From positions 1 through 26,163 of the forward strand of contig LKHB01000113.1 of the NCBI GenBank assembly GCA_001618615.1: 26,163 nt of DNA, given 5' to 3'. Of this stretch, positions 13,847-22,071 are shown in pieces (within the stretch, counting starts at the first letter, position 1; every line of letters starts with the position of its first letter). This DNA is from Fermentibacter danicus (GTDB lineage Bacteria > Fermentibacterota > Fermentibacteria > Fermentibacterales > Fermentibacteraceae). The translations under genes and the position numbers were made by a program. The notes beneath the pieces were generated by a model that saw only the letters and a program-made list of their open reading frames with translations, was not told where the DNA came from and did no database searches.

Positions 13847-16384
13847 ATGATACCGGTTTACGCTCTGCTATGCCTCGCCTTGTCAGCCCGGCCGGGGATG
13901 CCCGGTCCGGAAAGCCGCGCCGACTACCGGATAGAAGCCACTCTCCTCCCCGAGAGTTCGACCGTGCGGTGCAGGGCCTCCATCTCCTTCATCCCCGCCT
14001 TCCCTGCGGACACACTATGGCTCCATCTGTACCCGAACGCGTACAGAGACCCCTCTACGGCTTTCGGTGACGATCAGTCCACTATGGGCGACTACGGCTT
14101 CGCCCGCGCCTCCACGNNGGGTTCATCCCCCTGGGCAGAACCGTCCAGCCCGGAGACACGCTCGAGCTGGAGGGCGACTTCACTGTCAGGGTGCCGATCA
14201 TCTGGAGCAGGATGGGCCATGACGGGGATCACTACGAGATGACCCAGTGGTATCCCAAGATGTGCGTCCTCGACGACGAAGGGTGGCACACCTCGCGGTA
14301 CAGGTCGGATGGCGAGTTCTACAGTGATTACGGTGAATACACCGTGTCGCTGACCCTCCCGGACAGCTTCGTGACGGCCGCCACCGGCTCCGTGGACACG
14401 ACTGTCTTCTCGCCCGACTCCACGATGCGGACCGAAGTCTGGACCGCCTCACAGGTACACGACTTCGCCTGGGTCGCCGATCCAGCCTTCGAGCTGATCG
14501 AGCACGACTTCATTCCTCCGGCCGAAGCCGCGGCGCCCGCGGTGCGGATCCACGTGGCGGTCAAGGAGTGCGATGCGGAGAAATGGGAGGAGGTCGGCGC
14601 ATGGGCCGACAGCACCCTCCTCTACTGTGGGGAATGGTACGGCTGGTATCCCTACGGGGATCTCTGGATCGTCCAGAGCGCTTCGTGGGGCGGCATGGAG
14701 TATCCCCAGCTCGTACTGATCGGAAATTACGACTCTCCCTTCCACCGCTACTTCGAGATGGTGGTGGTGCACGAGATCGGCCACCAGTGGTTCTACGGCA
14801 TGCTGGGCAACAACGAGGTCGACGAGGCCTGGCTCGACGAAGGGGTGAACAGCTTCAGCGAGATCAGGTATTTCGAAAGGAAGTACGGGCTGCGCGGCAA
14901 CATGACGCCGCTCCCGGACTGGGTGTCGGAGTACTCCGACGCCGACGAGACGAGTTCGAGCTACGTGTCGATGGTGTATTCCGGCGAGGAGGTGCCGGTA
15001 CTCAGCGCGTCGACGGACGCCGCGGGCGGAAGATACGACTACGGTGCCCTCTACTACTCCAAGCCGGCGCTGTTCATGCGGATGCTCCAGAACCAGGCGG
15101 GCGAAGAACCGTTCGATTTCTTCATGCACGAATACTGCAGAAGGTTCACGTTCCACCATCCTGGAACGGAGGACTTCCAGGCCGTGCTGGAGGAGACCAC
15201 CGGAAGATCCTGGCAGGAGGAGTTCGATGTCTGGCTGCGGACCACGGAATCGGCCGATCCGCGGGTCGAGTGCGTCTCCTGGCCGGGTGACTCGACCGCC
15301 GTGACGGTCTCGGGGGACATCCCCGTCGCGGTGGAACTCGACCTGGGGCTGTACCGGAGCGGCTCCTCCCTGATGACCCGGATCGGTCTCGAACCCGGCC
15401 GCTCATCGACGATCACCGTGCCGGGCCGCTGGTTCCGCGCCGAGATAGACCCCGAAACGCGCTACCTCGACAGCAGGCCCTGGAACAACTCCCTCCCGGC
15501 GGCGGGANNCGGAGAATGGGAGGCCGGGCTCTACGGCATCATGCATTCCGCACGCAACCAGTCCGGAGGTCCTCTCGAGGTGTCCGGTTTCTGGAAGCGG
15601 CCTCTCACGGGAAGGCGGTCCGGAAGCTGGGGGCTTTCCGTCGAAGTTCCGCTTGAAGGCTCGCCGACGGGCGGCGGATCGGTCACGGCGGGCATGGGCT
15701 CCGCCTGCGGTAGGGAACGGGTCTCCCTGTCCGCGAGCCGTTCGTTCCACGGCTTCTACCCCTCTGATCCATGGAGGAGCGTCTGGGCATACGCGGGCTT
15801 CGAGAGCGTATCCGACGCCTCAGTCGTCGGAGAGGACGAATTCGACGAGGGTTACGGCGTCGTACTCCGCGCCGGCGCTTCGACTTATTCCCGGGGGATG
15901 TCGAGCACCCGCATGGCGAGCCTCGGCGCGGGCGGGAGCCCGGGCTGGGGAGACGGGGACGGGTGGTTCTCCATCTCCTTCACGGGCACGCTCAGGCTCC
16001 CCTGCGTTCCCCTCGAACCGAGGACGAGACTCTTCGCCGGCAGAGCGTGGGGAGACGTCCCTACGCAGTACGGATACCGCCCGGGTGGAGGGCTCGATGT
16101 CGATGGGACTCTCGGCTGGCTGCTGCCCCCCGACGGCTGGGCGTCAACCCGGGAGAGGTACTTCGTCGAGGACGGCCCCTCACTTCCAGGCTATGGAGAC
16201 AGCGGGAGACACGGCCGGATCGGCATCGGTCTGGGCGAAACGCTCCAAATCCCGGCCGTGCCGCTTTTCCTGTTCGCGGACGCAGGGCTGGTGGAGGACT
16301 CGGCGGAAGACCTGTCGTTCTCAGCAGTGTTCTCCGATGCCGGGATCGGGCTGGACTGGGCCTTCCTGAAGGCCTGGTTCCCGG
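13847..16384 (+). CDS. M1-family metallopeptidase fused to a C-terminal beta-barrel-like domain, interrupted by assembly gaps
   Basis: An exported gluzincin peptidase. ATG at 13847 (GGAG 6 bases before it) begins a short signal peptide (MIPVYALLCLALSA). The N-terminal beta domain (YRIEATLLPE...LYPNAYRD) is followed, after the N gap at 14117, by HYEMTQWYPK, the substrate motif GGMEYP, zinc site HEIGH (14770-14784) and the third ligand Glu 18 residues later. Past the peptidase (from about 15500) come some 290 residues of alternating Gly/aromatic strands like an outer-membrane barrel, ending near GIGLDWAFLKAWFP at the gap at 16385. The frame differs on the two sides of the first gap, so gap lengths are not real. 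The gene is probably intact, with the last strand lost. An N-gap within it at 15508 keeps the frame. It would hold the peptidase at the cell surface or periplasmic face of the outer membrane. Confidence 0.88.
14117..14118. other. Assembly gap (two N) with reading-frame change
   Basis: Two N within the peptidase gene. The frame before ends ...ACG and the frame after begins GGG at 14119, so the true number of missing bases is a multiple of three. By comparison with the usual N-terminal domain of this M1 subfamily, some 30-40 residues seem absent. Confidence 0.8.
15508..15509. other. Assembly gap (two N) within the peptidase-barrel gene
   Basis: Two N at the boundary between the peptidase part and the barrel-like part. 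The reading frame is the same on both sides. The number of missing bases is unknown. Confidence 0.8.
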
Positions 16385-16386
16385 NN
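16385..16386. other. Assembly gap (two N) removing the 3' ends of two convergent genes
   Basis: The plus-strand peptidase-barrel gene and the minus-strand lipoprotein gene both run into this gap without a stop codon. The stretch between them, with both gene ends and any terminator, is missing. Confidence 0.85.
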
Positions 16387-17162
16387 GCCTTTGTGCCTCC
16401 TCCGAGCACGAAGTCATCGAAGAAGGTCTGGAAGTTCTGCGTGTTGTCCTCGGAGCAGTCGCTCCGGTACGGGACGCCTCTCTCGTAGAGGGTCGCAGTG
16501 GTGCGCCAGGCCTTCGCGAGGCTCTCCATTACATCCCGGGTCGTTGCGAAGCGTATGGAGACGGCGTACCCTCCGGCAGGCAGGCGGACGGGCAGAACCT
16601 CTTCGGCCCTGCCCAGGGTGAACCTGGCGATCCGCGAACCGTCGACCTCGATCTGCAGAACGTCGGGGGAGCCTTCGATGCCGGTCCAGCCATCACGGCT
16701 CTGGAAGCGGACGGTGAGATACAGATCGACCACACCGGTCACGGTGTTCCGCCACATCTCGGGATCGAGCTCGAAGGATCTGGACTGCTCCTCCGGGATC
16801 GCGCTCAGACGACCGTTCAGCACGTTGCCCAGCACCCTGTAGATCACGAGGGAGTCGGCGGTCGATATGATCGTCTCGACTTTCGCGGTACCGGGTATCA
16901 GGGGCTGGATCGACGACCAGCGGTCGGGAATGACCTCGCTGCTACCGGAAGTGTCGGGTGGAACCGGGATCGTGGGGCCCCCGGGCCCGGGGCCGGGGGT
17001 GCCCGGCGGCATCCTTATGTAGGATGGAGGTTTCAGGACATAGACCGTATCCATCCCGGGCTTCCCCATGTCGCCGTAGTTGTAGATGATGGTCGTATTG
17101 GTGCATCCCGGCAGCATCGCCGCACAGACGGCCAGAAGAACGCAAAGCATCTTACCGGTCAT
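16387..17162 (-). CDS. Putative lipoprotein of unknown function, 3' end lost in assembly gap
   Basis: About 258 residues are visible. The ATG at 17162 has a perfect GGAGG 5 bases before it. The N-terminus MTGKMLCVLLAVCAAMLPGC is a lipoprotein signal (lipobox LPGC, Cys 20). A Pro/Gly-rich linker follows (about 45-75: RMPPGTPGPGPGGP...), then a beta-rich domain (about 90-245) with YLTVRFQSRDGWTGI and LQIEVDGSRIARFTLG, which looks like a carbohydrate- or protein-binding sandwich. The frame continues past the gap into sequence antisense to the peptidase gene; that part is not accepted. No family is recognised. Confidence 0.82.
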
Positions 17163-17199
17163 GCCCGCCTCCTTTGAATCGGCCCTGCATGGGCGCTTA

Positions 17200-17205
17200 A
17201 ATATA
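17200..17205 (-). promoter_or_regulatory. Possible -10 box for the lipoprotein gene
   Basis: TATATT on the minus strand lies 37 bp before the lipoprotein ATG, in an AT-rich patch (TATATTTAAG). No clear -35 box is seen. Confidence 0.35.
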
Positions 17206-17255
17206 GCCGGGAGACGGGCCCGGAGTTTCATGCGCCGTTCCGGACCCGCTCCAGA

Positions 17256-17283
17256 GAGATGTAATCCGCTCCGAACACATCTC
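17256..17283 (-). repeat. Inverted repeat downstream of the NifX-like gene
   Basis: GAGATGT and ACATCTC form a perfect 7-bp inverted repeat with a 14-base centre, 20 bp after the stop of the NifX-like gene. No T run follows on the minus strand, so it may be a Rho-assisted terminator, an mRNA-stabilising hairpin or an operator for the lipoprotein gene. Confidence 0.45.
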
Positions 17284-17303
17284 CCTGGATCGGGCGATGG
17301 AGA

Positions 17304-17693
17304 CTAGGAGCGCCCGGAGCATCCCCCGCCGTGGTGCCCATGGCCGGCGCAGGCCGACCCTGGCCCAGCCTTGACGGCCTTTCCCGACGTCACCATCTGA
17401 ACGGCCTCCCCCGCCGTGGCGACGGAAACCATGTACACGTCTATCCCCGAGGCCGCCAGCTTCCCGAGAGCCCCGGCACCGATGCCGACAACCGCGACTG
17501 CGTCTGGAGGGTTCCCGGTGAAGGCGCCGAGGGGGCTGCACATGCCGTGACCGTGTTCTCGATTCGGGTTGGGAATGTAGGTGGTTTCCATAGAAACGGA
17601 GTCTATGACGACGAAACCGGGGGCGGACCCGAAGTGTTCGTGCATCCTGCTTCCGACGCCTTCGTCCGTCGAGACGGGGCAAGCTATCCTCAT
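17304..17693 (-). CDS. NifX/NifB C-terminal-type dinitrogenase iron-molybdenum cofactor family protein
   Basis: The 129-residue protein starts MRIACPVSTDEGVGSRMHEHFGSAPGF, the typical beginning of stand-alone Nif-like (MTH1175-type) proteins, and continues with VVGIGAGALGKLAASGIDVY. In nitrogen fixers the domain binds the FeMo-cofactor or its precursors. No nitrogenase gene is seen here, and such stand-alone proteins occur widely in anaerobes with unknown role. The C-terminal tail is Cys/His/Gly rich (CAGHGHHGGGC), a plausible metal site. The start is ATG at 17693 with GGAAGG 5 bases before it; the frame is open far upstream but that overlaps the DUF134 gene. It follows the DUF134 gene by 28 bp, a frequent pairing. 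Confidence 0.9.
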   Translation of the reverse strand: MRIACPVSTDEGVGSRMHEHFGSAPGFVVIDSVSMETTYIPNPNREHGHGMCSPLGAFTGNPPDAVAVVGIGAGALGKLAASGIDVYMVSVATAGEAVQMVTSGKAVKAGPGSACAGHGHHGGGCSGRS

Positions 17694-17721
17694 GGCAACC
17701 TTCCTTTCGGTCTTCTCCGTT

Positions 17722-18102
17722 TCAGGGACGGCCCGGGCGGCTTTCGCCCGGGTCGACGGTGCAGGGTGACGTTTCCGAAAGCCTTCTGCAGCTCGAGCAT
17801 CCGCAGGGCGCCCCGTCGGCGGATCGAGAGTCGCCGGGACCGACGGAGATCGGCATCCCGAAAACCACGGCCGCGGCGACCTTTCTTCTGGCCCTCCCGG
17901 CGATTCTCCCGAAGGTCGCCCTCGATACGCCCATGGCGGAAGCGGCCTGTTCGAAGTACAGGCCTTCCAGATCCGCGAGCCTGAGAGCTTCGACCTCCTC
18001 GGGTGTGAGAACCTGTGCCTCCGCAGCCGGGCCTTTCCGGTGCGCGGGCTGTCCCGTTCCGACACAATGAGATATCCTGCATCTGCACCTCGGTCTCGGC
18101 AT
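17722..18102 (-). CDS. DUF134 / UPF0251 family HTH regulator
   Basis: The 126-residue protein starts MPRPRCRCRI, like the MPRPKKCRRI start of DUF134 proteins, and contains the sigma-factor-like helix-turn-helix (TPEEVEALRLADLEGLYFEQAASAMGVSRATFGRI, about residues 33-68; a shorter motif is AASAMGVSRATFGRI). A Cys-containing tail (CGCSSC near 100) could bind metal or an Fe-S cluster. The family is often adjacent or fused to NifX-like domains, as here. No Shine-Dalgarno sequence precedes the ATG at 18102. A promoter ends 5 bases before it, so the mRNA is probably leaderless. An inverted repeat in that promoter makes self-regulation likely. It is thought to control the NifX-like gene. Confidence 0.85.
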   Translation of the reverse strand: MPRPRCRCRISHCVGTGQPAHRKGPAAEAQVLTPEEVEALRLADLEGLYFEQAASAMGVSRATFGRIAGRARRKVAAAVVFGMPISVGPGDSRSADGAPCGCSSCRRLSETSPCTVDPGESRPGRP

Positions 18103-18107
18103 GCCGT

Positions 18108-18137
18108 ATTATGAGCATATTCTCAATTTGATGTAAA
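18108..18137 (-). promoter_or_regulatory. Promoter of the DUF134 gene, predicted leaderless
   Basis: TTTACA (18137-18132) and CATAAT (18113-18108) are 18 bp apart on the minus strand. The -10 box ends 5 bases before the ATG at 18102, which puts the start of transcription at or next to the A of the start codon. Confidence 0.65.
18112..18125. promoter_or_regulatory. Candidate operator: inverted repeat TGAG-N6-CTCA
   Basis: TGAGCATATTCTCA on the plus strand (12 of 14 positions symmetric) lies in the spacer and edge of the -10 box of the DUF134 promoter. A dimeric HTH protein bound here would block RNA polymerase. The DUF134 protein itself is the obvious candidate, by context. Confidence 0.5.
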
Positions 18138-18166
18138 GTGAGTCTGCCTCCGCCGTGTCGCCGGGA

Positions 18167-21100
18167 TCAGATGCCGGTGCTGTCGGGATTGTCCGTGCCG
18201 GCTGCAGGTGGCGGGGACGGGGATTCCCCGCCCATGGCCTCGATCCGTGAGGCTGTTACCCAGGGATACCTGCCCACCTCCAGCCATTTCCTGTTGCAGA
18301 GCAGGGCGCGCTCCCTGTCGTCCTCGTCGGACGTGATCCGCCAGAGCAGCCAGCGTGCCTCGACCTCCAGCTCCAGTTCGCTCGACTCCGCGATGCGTCT
18401 GAGGATCTCTACGGCCTCCCCGGACCTCCCCGTCTGCATCAAGGCTTCGGCCCTGGCGAGGCCGGCGATTTCATCGTGGTCCTCCGAAGTGTCAACGGCC
18501 CCGGCCTCATCCAGAGTGGCCAGGGCCTCCTCGGGACGGCCGGCCAGAAGGAGCGATCTGGCGTATACGAGAAGGCAGCGTGCCAGGTAGTAGTCGATCC
18601 CCTTCTCCCTGCACAGTCTGACTACCGCTTCGGAGTTCTCCAGAGCCTCGGCGACCTCGCCCGTTCTGATGCAGTGCTCGGACAGGTTGGATCTTGCGAT
18701 GGCCTCGTGCTGGACTGCTCCGAGTTCACGGGCCGTCCTGACCGCCCTTCTGAGGAAGACTGGAGCCTCCCGCCAGCTCCAGCTCCGGGACAGGGCGCTG
18801 CCGAGGTTTCCCAGGGCGAGGACCAAGAGGTAGCGGTCGCCCGTCTCCTCGGCCATCTCGAGCTGCTGTCGGAAAAGGGCCCGAGCCCTCTCGTCGTCTC
18901 CCATGTACGCGCAGGCGAGGGCCAGATTCCCCAGGGAAAGCGCCTTGAGCGATAGGTTTCCGAGCCTGTCGGCCCCTTCCATGACGGCCTCGTAGTGCGA
19001 AATCGCGCTGGAAAGGTTGTCGATCTCGAGATCGTAGTTCCCCATGCCGCCTCTGACCCTGAGGTACTGCTCCTCGTCCCCGGAGAGCATGGCGCATTGC
19101 AGGCCGCGCTCCAGAACCTCCTCGACGCCGGATCTGTCCGTGGACCGGAGCATGTAGGAGGCCCTGACCATCAGGATCTGGGATCTGATCGAGTAGTCCT
19201 CCTCCAGATCGAGCAGGGTCTCCGCATTGTCGAGAGCCTCGAGCCCCGCGGCATCCTCTCCGATGTCGAGCAGTATCCTTCCGGTTCTCTGGAGGGCTCC
19301 GGCAGCCCTGCCGTGCAGGCCCAGCGACCCGAAGAGCGACGCGGCTTCGCGGAAGTGCGCGAGAGCCTCGCTCCAGGCCCCGGATGTCCTCTCGACCTCG
19401 GCCCGGTCGAATACGGCCTCCGCCTTACCCCGGCCTTCGGGGCTCAGTGCGGCCAAGCGTGCGTAGAGATCGATCGCCTGCGAGTTCAAATAGCTCCGTG
19501 CAGCCTGTGCCGCCGCAGGCTTCAGATGCCGCACGGCTTCCGGAATCATGCCTGCGCGCTCGTAATGGTAGGCGAGAACATCATGGCAGGCGGGATCATC
19601 CGGATGTATTGCCGTCGTAGTCCCGGCTGCGAGGGCGTGCAGCGACTTCAGCCTGGAGCCGAGCTGCATCGAATAGGCGGCGTCACGGAGCAGGGCGTGC
19701 CTGAAGACGAACTCCCGTTCGTTCACGGGCTGCCAGATCCGCTCCTCGACTCCAACGGCGAGGATCGGGCCGATATCCTCCCTCTTCAGCATTCCTGAAA
19801 GGACGGCCGTCTCGAACTCCCTCCCGAGGACGGCAGCCGCATGCACCGCCGACCGGACGCCCGAGGGAAGAGAGTCGATGCGGGCGATCAGGACCGAACC
19901 GAGACCGGAAGGCAGGCCATCTATGAACGACGGAGGCTCCAGCCTGCCGTCCGATCCTTCCGAAAGCCTGCGCCGGGACAGAAATCTGCAATACTGCTCG
20001 ACAAAGAAGGGATTGCCGCCGGTCTGTCCCAGGATGAATTCGGTCAGTTCCCGTGAAGGCTCGCCTTCGAGTTCCGATCTGATGAGCGCCTCGGCTGCCG
20101 CGGAATCCAGGCTGACGAGTTCGATCCCCCGCGATGGTATGCCGGGAGCCTCCGCCGGTTCGCTCCCGGTTCCCGGCCGCCCGAGTTCGATCCAGAGAAC
20201 CGGGTCGGAGGCGAGATCGTCCATCGAAAGATCGACCGCCTTGCGGGAATCCTCATCCAGACAGTGCGAGTCCTCCAGGAGGATGACGGTCGGCCCGCCG
20301 CCGGCGAGCAGCGTAAGGAACCCCCTGATGGAAGTGATGATGTTTTCGAATCTGAGCTTCGGGTCCAGCTTGTCGAAGATGGAGCCCGGCCAGGAGAGCC
20401 CGAGCAGCGAGCCCAGCGGGGGGATGGAACGCTTCGCGAAGGCCTCCGGCGTCTCGTCCGGCCGGTGTCGCCTCAGTATGTCCCCGCGCCTGAGGGCGAG
20501 CTCGGAAACCCTGGCCTCGAACCCGGACCGGTTCGATTCGGTGTCGCCCTGGTCGCCGAGCTGGGCGAACCGTCTGAGGAGCCTGACGAAGGGATTGAAG
20601 CTCCTCCCCTGGATCGTATCGGCCTGCAGATCTATGAACCGGATTTCGGGATGGGCCGTCTCGAACTCGTAGACCAGCCGGCTCTTCCCGACGCCCGCCT
20701 CTCCTCTTATCGAAACTCGCCTCGCGCCGTTCCTGATCGAGGCGGAGAGTTCGTTTTCGAGGAGGGAGAGTTCTTCATCCCTCCCGACGAAGGGGCCGGA
20801 GAAGAGCGATCCGCGGTCGGAAACAATGCCCGCGGAGAGGACGGCGGCCTCGATCTCGGACTGGAAGCCCTTCACCCGGAGCCGGACCGACCCCGAGCGC
20901 AGAAGCCCGCTCGATTCGGGGAAGGACGGCCCGGAGAGGACCGTGCCGGGTTCCGCCAGATAGAGCAGCCTCGCCGCCAGGTTTACGGAGCAGCCGAGCG
21001 CCGTGTACGCGGAATGACCCGTCGATCCCAGCAGGCCCGTGAATACCAGCCCTCTCTCCACGCCCGCCCTGGCGCCCGGGAAGGCGCCGATCAGATCGAC

Positions 21101-21928
21101 TATGAACCTGTCCGTCCTGTAGGCGTCGTTCTCGTGCGAAACCGGGGCGCCGAAGAGGACCAGGGCGTTGGATCCCTCCGGCTTTGTGTCCACGCCGCTC
21201 AGGTATCCTCCGTACTGCTCGGCCAGGTCGAGTACCGAGGCGAGGAGCCCGCGGTCGTGTGCGCCGGAGCACCTGTCCGGCCCGGACACGAAGACGCTGG
21301 TCACGAACCTGAACTCGCCCGGCGTCTCGAGGGAGGCGACCCTCTCCGGGACGAAGAAGGACTCGGTGCAGCAGGGAACCGGCGCCCCCGGGGGCGGCTC
21401 CGGACGGATGCCGTCCCAGGCCTCCGGGGCTGTCGGATCGAAGGCAACGACTTCTCCCGGCCGGCAGGCCTCCTGGGCTGCCGAGGCCTGCGCCACGGCG
21501 GCTCCCGAGACGTAGTGGAAGAGCCTCCTCCGGCCCCTGATCACGCTCCATTCGACCGGGCCCTCGCAGACGCCGGCCTTGGCCCTGAATGCCGATCCTT
21601 CCGATCCCCGGCGCTCTCCCTGTACGATCGAGTCCGCTACGGAACGCGCCTCCCCGAGTGTGATTCCAGGAAGCACGCCGGTGACGGAATCGCCGGCGAA
21701 TCCGCCCACGAATCCCCCGGAAGAGATGATCCCGTCCACGGCGGGCCGCAGCAGGCCGTCGAGAATGGATGAGAGTTCCTCGGCGCCGCCGGCGCCCTTC
21801 CCCATGAAGGATTCCGCGAGCGACGTGAATCCCGGGAAGTCGATCACGATCACCGCGCCCCTGACGGTTCCCCCGAATACTCCTCTCCGCACCTCTTCGA
21901 CGATGAAGGGCGGGACGAAAGTTCTCAT
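18167..21928 (-). CDS. Tandem class III cyclase - AAA ATPase - TPR protein, soluble adenylyl cyclase-like layout
   Basis: The 1253-residue protein has two cyclase homology domains (about 20-170 and 205-365), a P-loop ATPase module of the sAC/STAND type (about 378-720: VGRDEEL, Walker A GEAGVGKS at 409-416, Walker B VILLED near 548-553), and a long helical TPR region (about 770-1230) with ASLFGSLGLHGRAAGAL- and LGNLGSAL-type repeats. In the first cyclase domain, Asp 30 (VIDFPGFT) and Asp 80 (FAGDS) fit the two metal ligands. In the second, Asn 316 and Arg 320 (VNLAARL) fit the transition-state residues, while the adenine-specifying Lys appears to be Glu 251. It is soluble, with no signal or membrane helix. 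Mammalian ADCY10 has the same order of domains. The start is ATG at 21928. Function as a sensor-regulated cAMP producer is likely but not shown. Confidence 0.9.
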   Translation of the reverse strand: MRTFVPPFIVEEVRRGVFGGTVRGAVIVIDFPGFTSLAESFMGKGAGGAEELSSILDGLLRPAVDGIISSGGFVGGFAGDSVTGVLPGITLGEARSVADSIVQGERRGSEGSAFRAKAGVCEGPVEWSVIRGRRRLFHYVSGAAVAQASAAQEACRPGEVVAFDPTAPEAWDGIRPEPPPGAPVPCCTESFFVPERVASLETPGEFRFVTSVFVSGPDRCSGAHDRGLLASVLDLAEQYGGYLSGVDTKPEGSNALVLFGAPVSHENDAYRTDRFIVDLIGAFPGARAGVERGLVFTGLLGSTGHSAYTALGCSVNLAARLLYLAEPGTVLSGPSFPESSGLLRSGSVRLRVKGFQSEIEAAVLSAGIVSDRGSLFSGPFVGRDEELSLLENELSASIRNGARRVSIRGEAGVGKSRLVYEFETAHPEIRFIDLQADTIQGRSFNPFVRLLRRFAQLGDQGDTESNRSGFEARVSELALRRGDILRRHRPDETPEAFAKRSIPPLGSLLGLSWPGSIFDKLDPKLRFENIITSIRGFLTLLAGGGPTVILLEDSHCLDEDSRKAVDLSMDDLASDPVLWIELGRPGTGSEPAEAPGIPSRGIELVSLDSAAAEALIRSELEGEPSRELTEFILGQTGGNPFFVEQYCRFLSRRRLSEGSDGRLEPPSFIDGLPSGLGSVLIARIDSLPSGVRSAVHAAAVLGREFETAVLSGMLKREDIGPILAVGVEERIWQPVNEREFVFRHALLRDAAYSMQLGSRLKSLHALAAGTTTAIHPDDPACHDVLAYHYERAGMIPEAVRHLKPAAAQAARSYLNSQAIDLYARLAALSPEGRGKAEAVFDRAEVERTSGAWSEALAHFREAASLFGSLGLHGRAAGALQRTGRILLDIGEDAAGLEALDNAETLLDLEEDYSIRSQILMVRASYMLRSTDRSGVEEVLERGLQCAMLSGDEEQYLRVRGGMGNYDLEIDNLSSAISHYEAVMEGADRLGNLSLKALSLGNLALACAYMGDDERARALFRQQLEMAEETGDRYLLVLALGNLGSALSRSWSWREAPVFLRRAVRTARELGAVQHEAIARSNLSEHCIRTGEVAEALENSEAVVRLCREKGIDYYLARCLLVYARSLLLAGRPEEALATLDEAGAVDTSEDHDEIAGLARAEALMQTGRSGEAVEILRRIAESSELELEVEARWLLWRITSDEDDRERALLCNRKWLEVGRYPWVTASRIEAMGGESPSPPPAAGTDNPDSTGI

Positions 21929-21948
21929 TTCCGGAGGATCCTCCCGGT
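21929..21948 (-). promoter_or_regulatory. Palindromic ribosome-binding region of the cyclase gene
   Basis: GGAGGATCCTCC is a perfect 12-bp palindrome ending 3 bases before the cyclase ATG. Its first half is the likely Shine-Dalgarno sequence, so pairing (GGAG with CTCC around GATC) or protein binding could limit translation. The short spacing and stem make the effect uncertain. Confidence 0.4.
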
Positions 21949-22071
21949 GTACGGCCTGTTACCATCGCGGACAGGCGGTGCATATTGACCCTGGTCGGAA
22001 CCTGTATGGAATCTAAGTGCAATCTCCGGGGTATGTACAGGAGAGTCCCCCGGTCGAACAGAGGAGGTCGG

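Noticed and set aside
16191..16384. Continuation of the lipoprotein frame through the N gap
   Set aside because: That part is antisense to the peptidase-barrel gene. The N pair joins two scaffolds or contigs, so the frame across it has no meaning.
17694..18065. Long N-terminal extension of the NifX-like protein
   Set aside because: It overlaps the DUF134 gene in another frame. The family start MRIACPV has its own GGAAGG site.
21985..22010. Promoter TTGACC with TATGGA before the SIMPL gene
   Set aside because: The -35 box is good, but TATGGA is only 14 bp away and no better -10 lies at 16-18 bp. Not strong enough to list.
21985..22071. Earlier start of the SIMPL gene
   Set aside because: It would put 29 polar residues before a clear signal peptide, and the strong AGGAGG points to the ATG at 22072.
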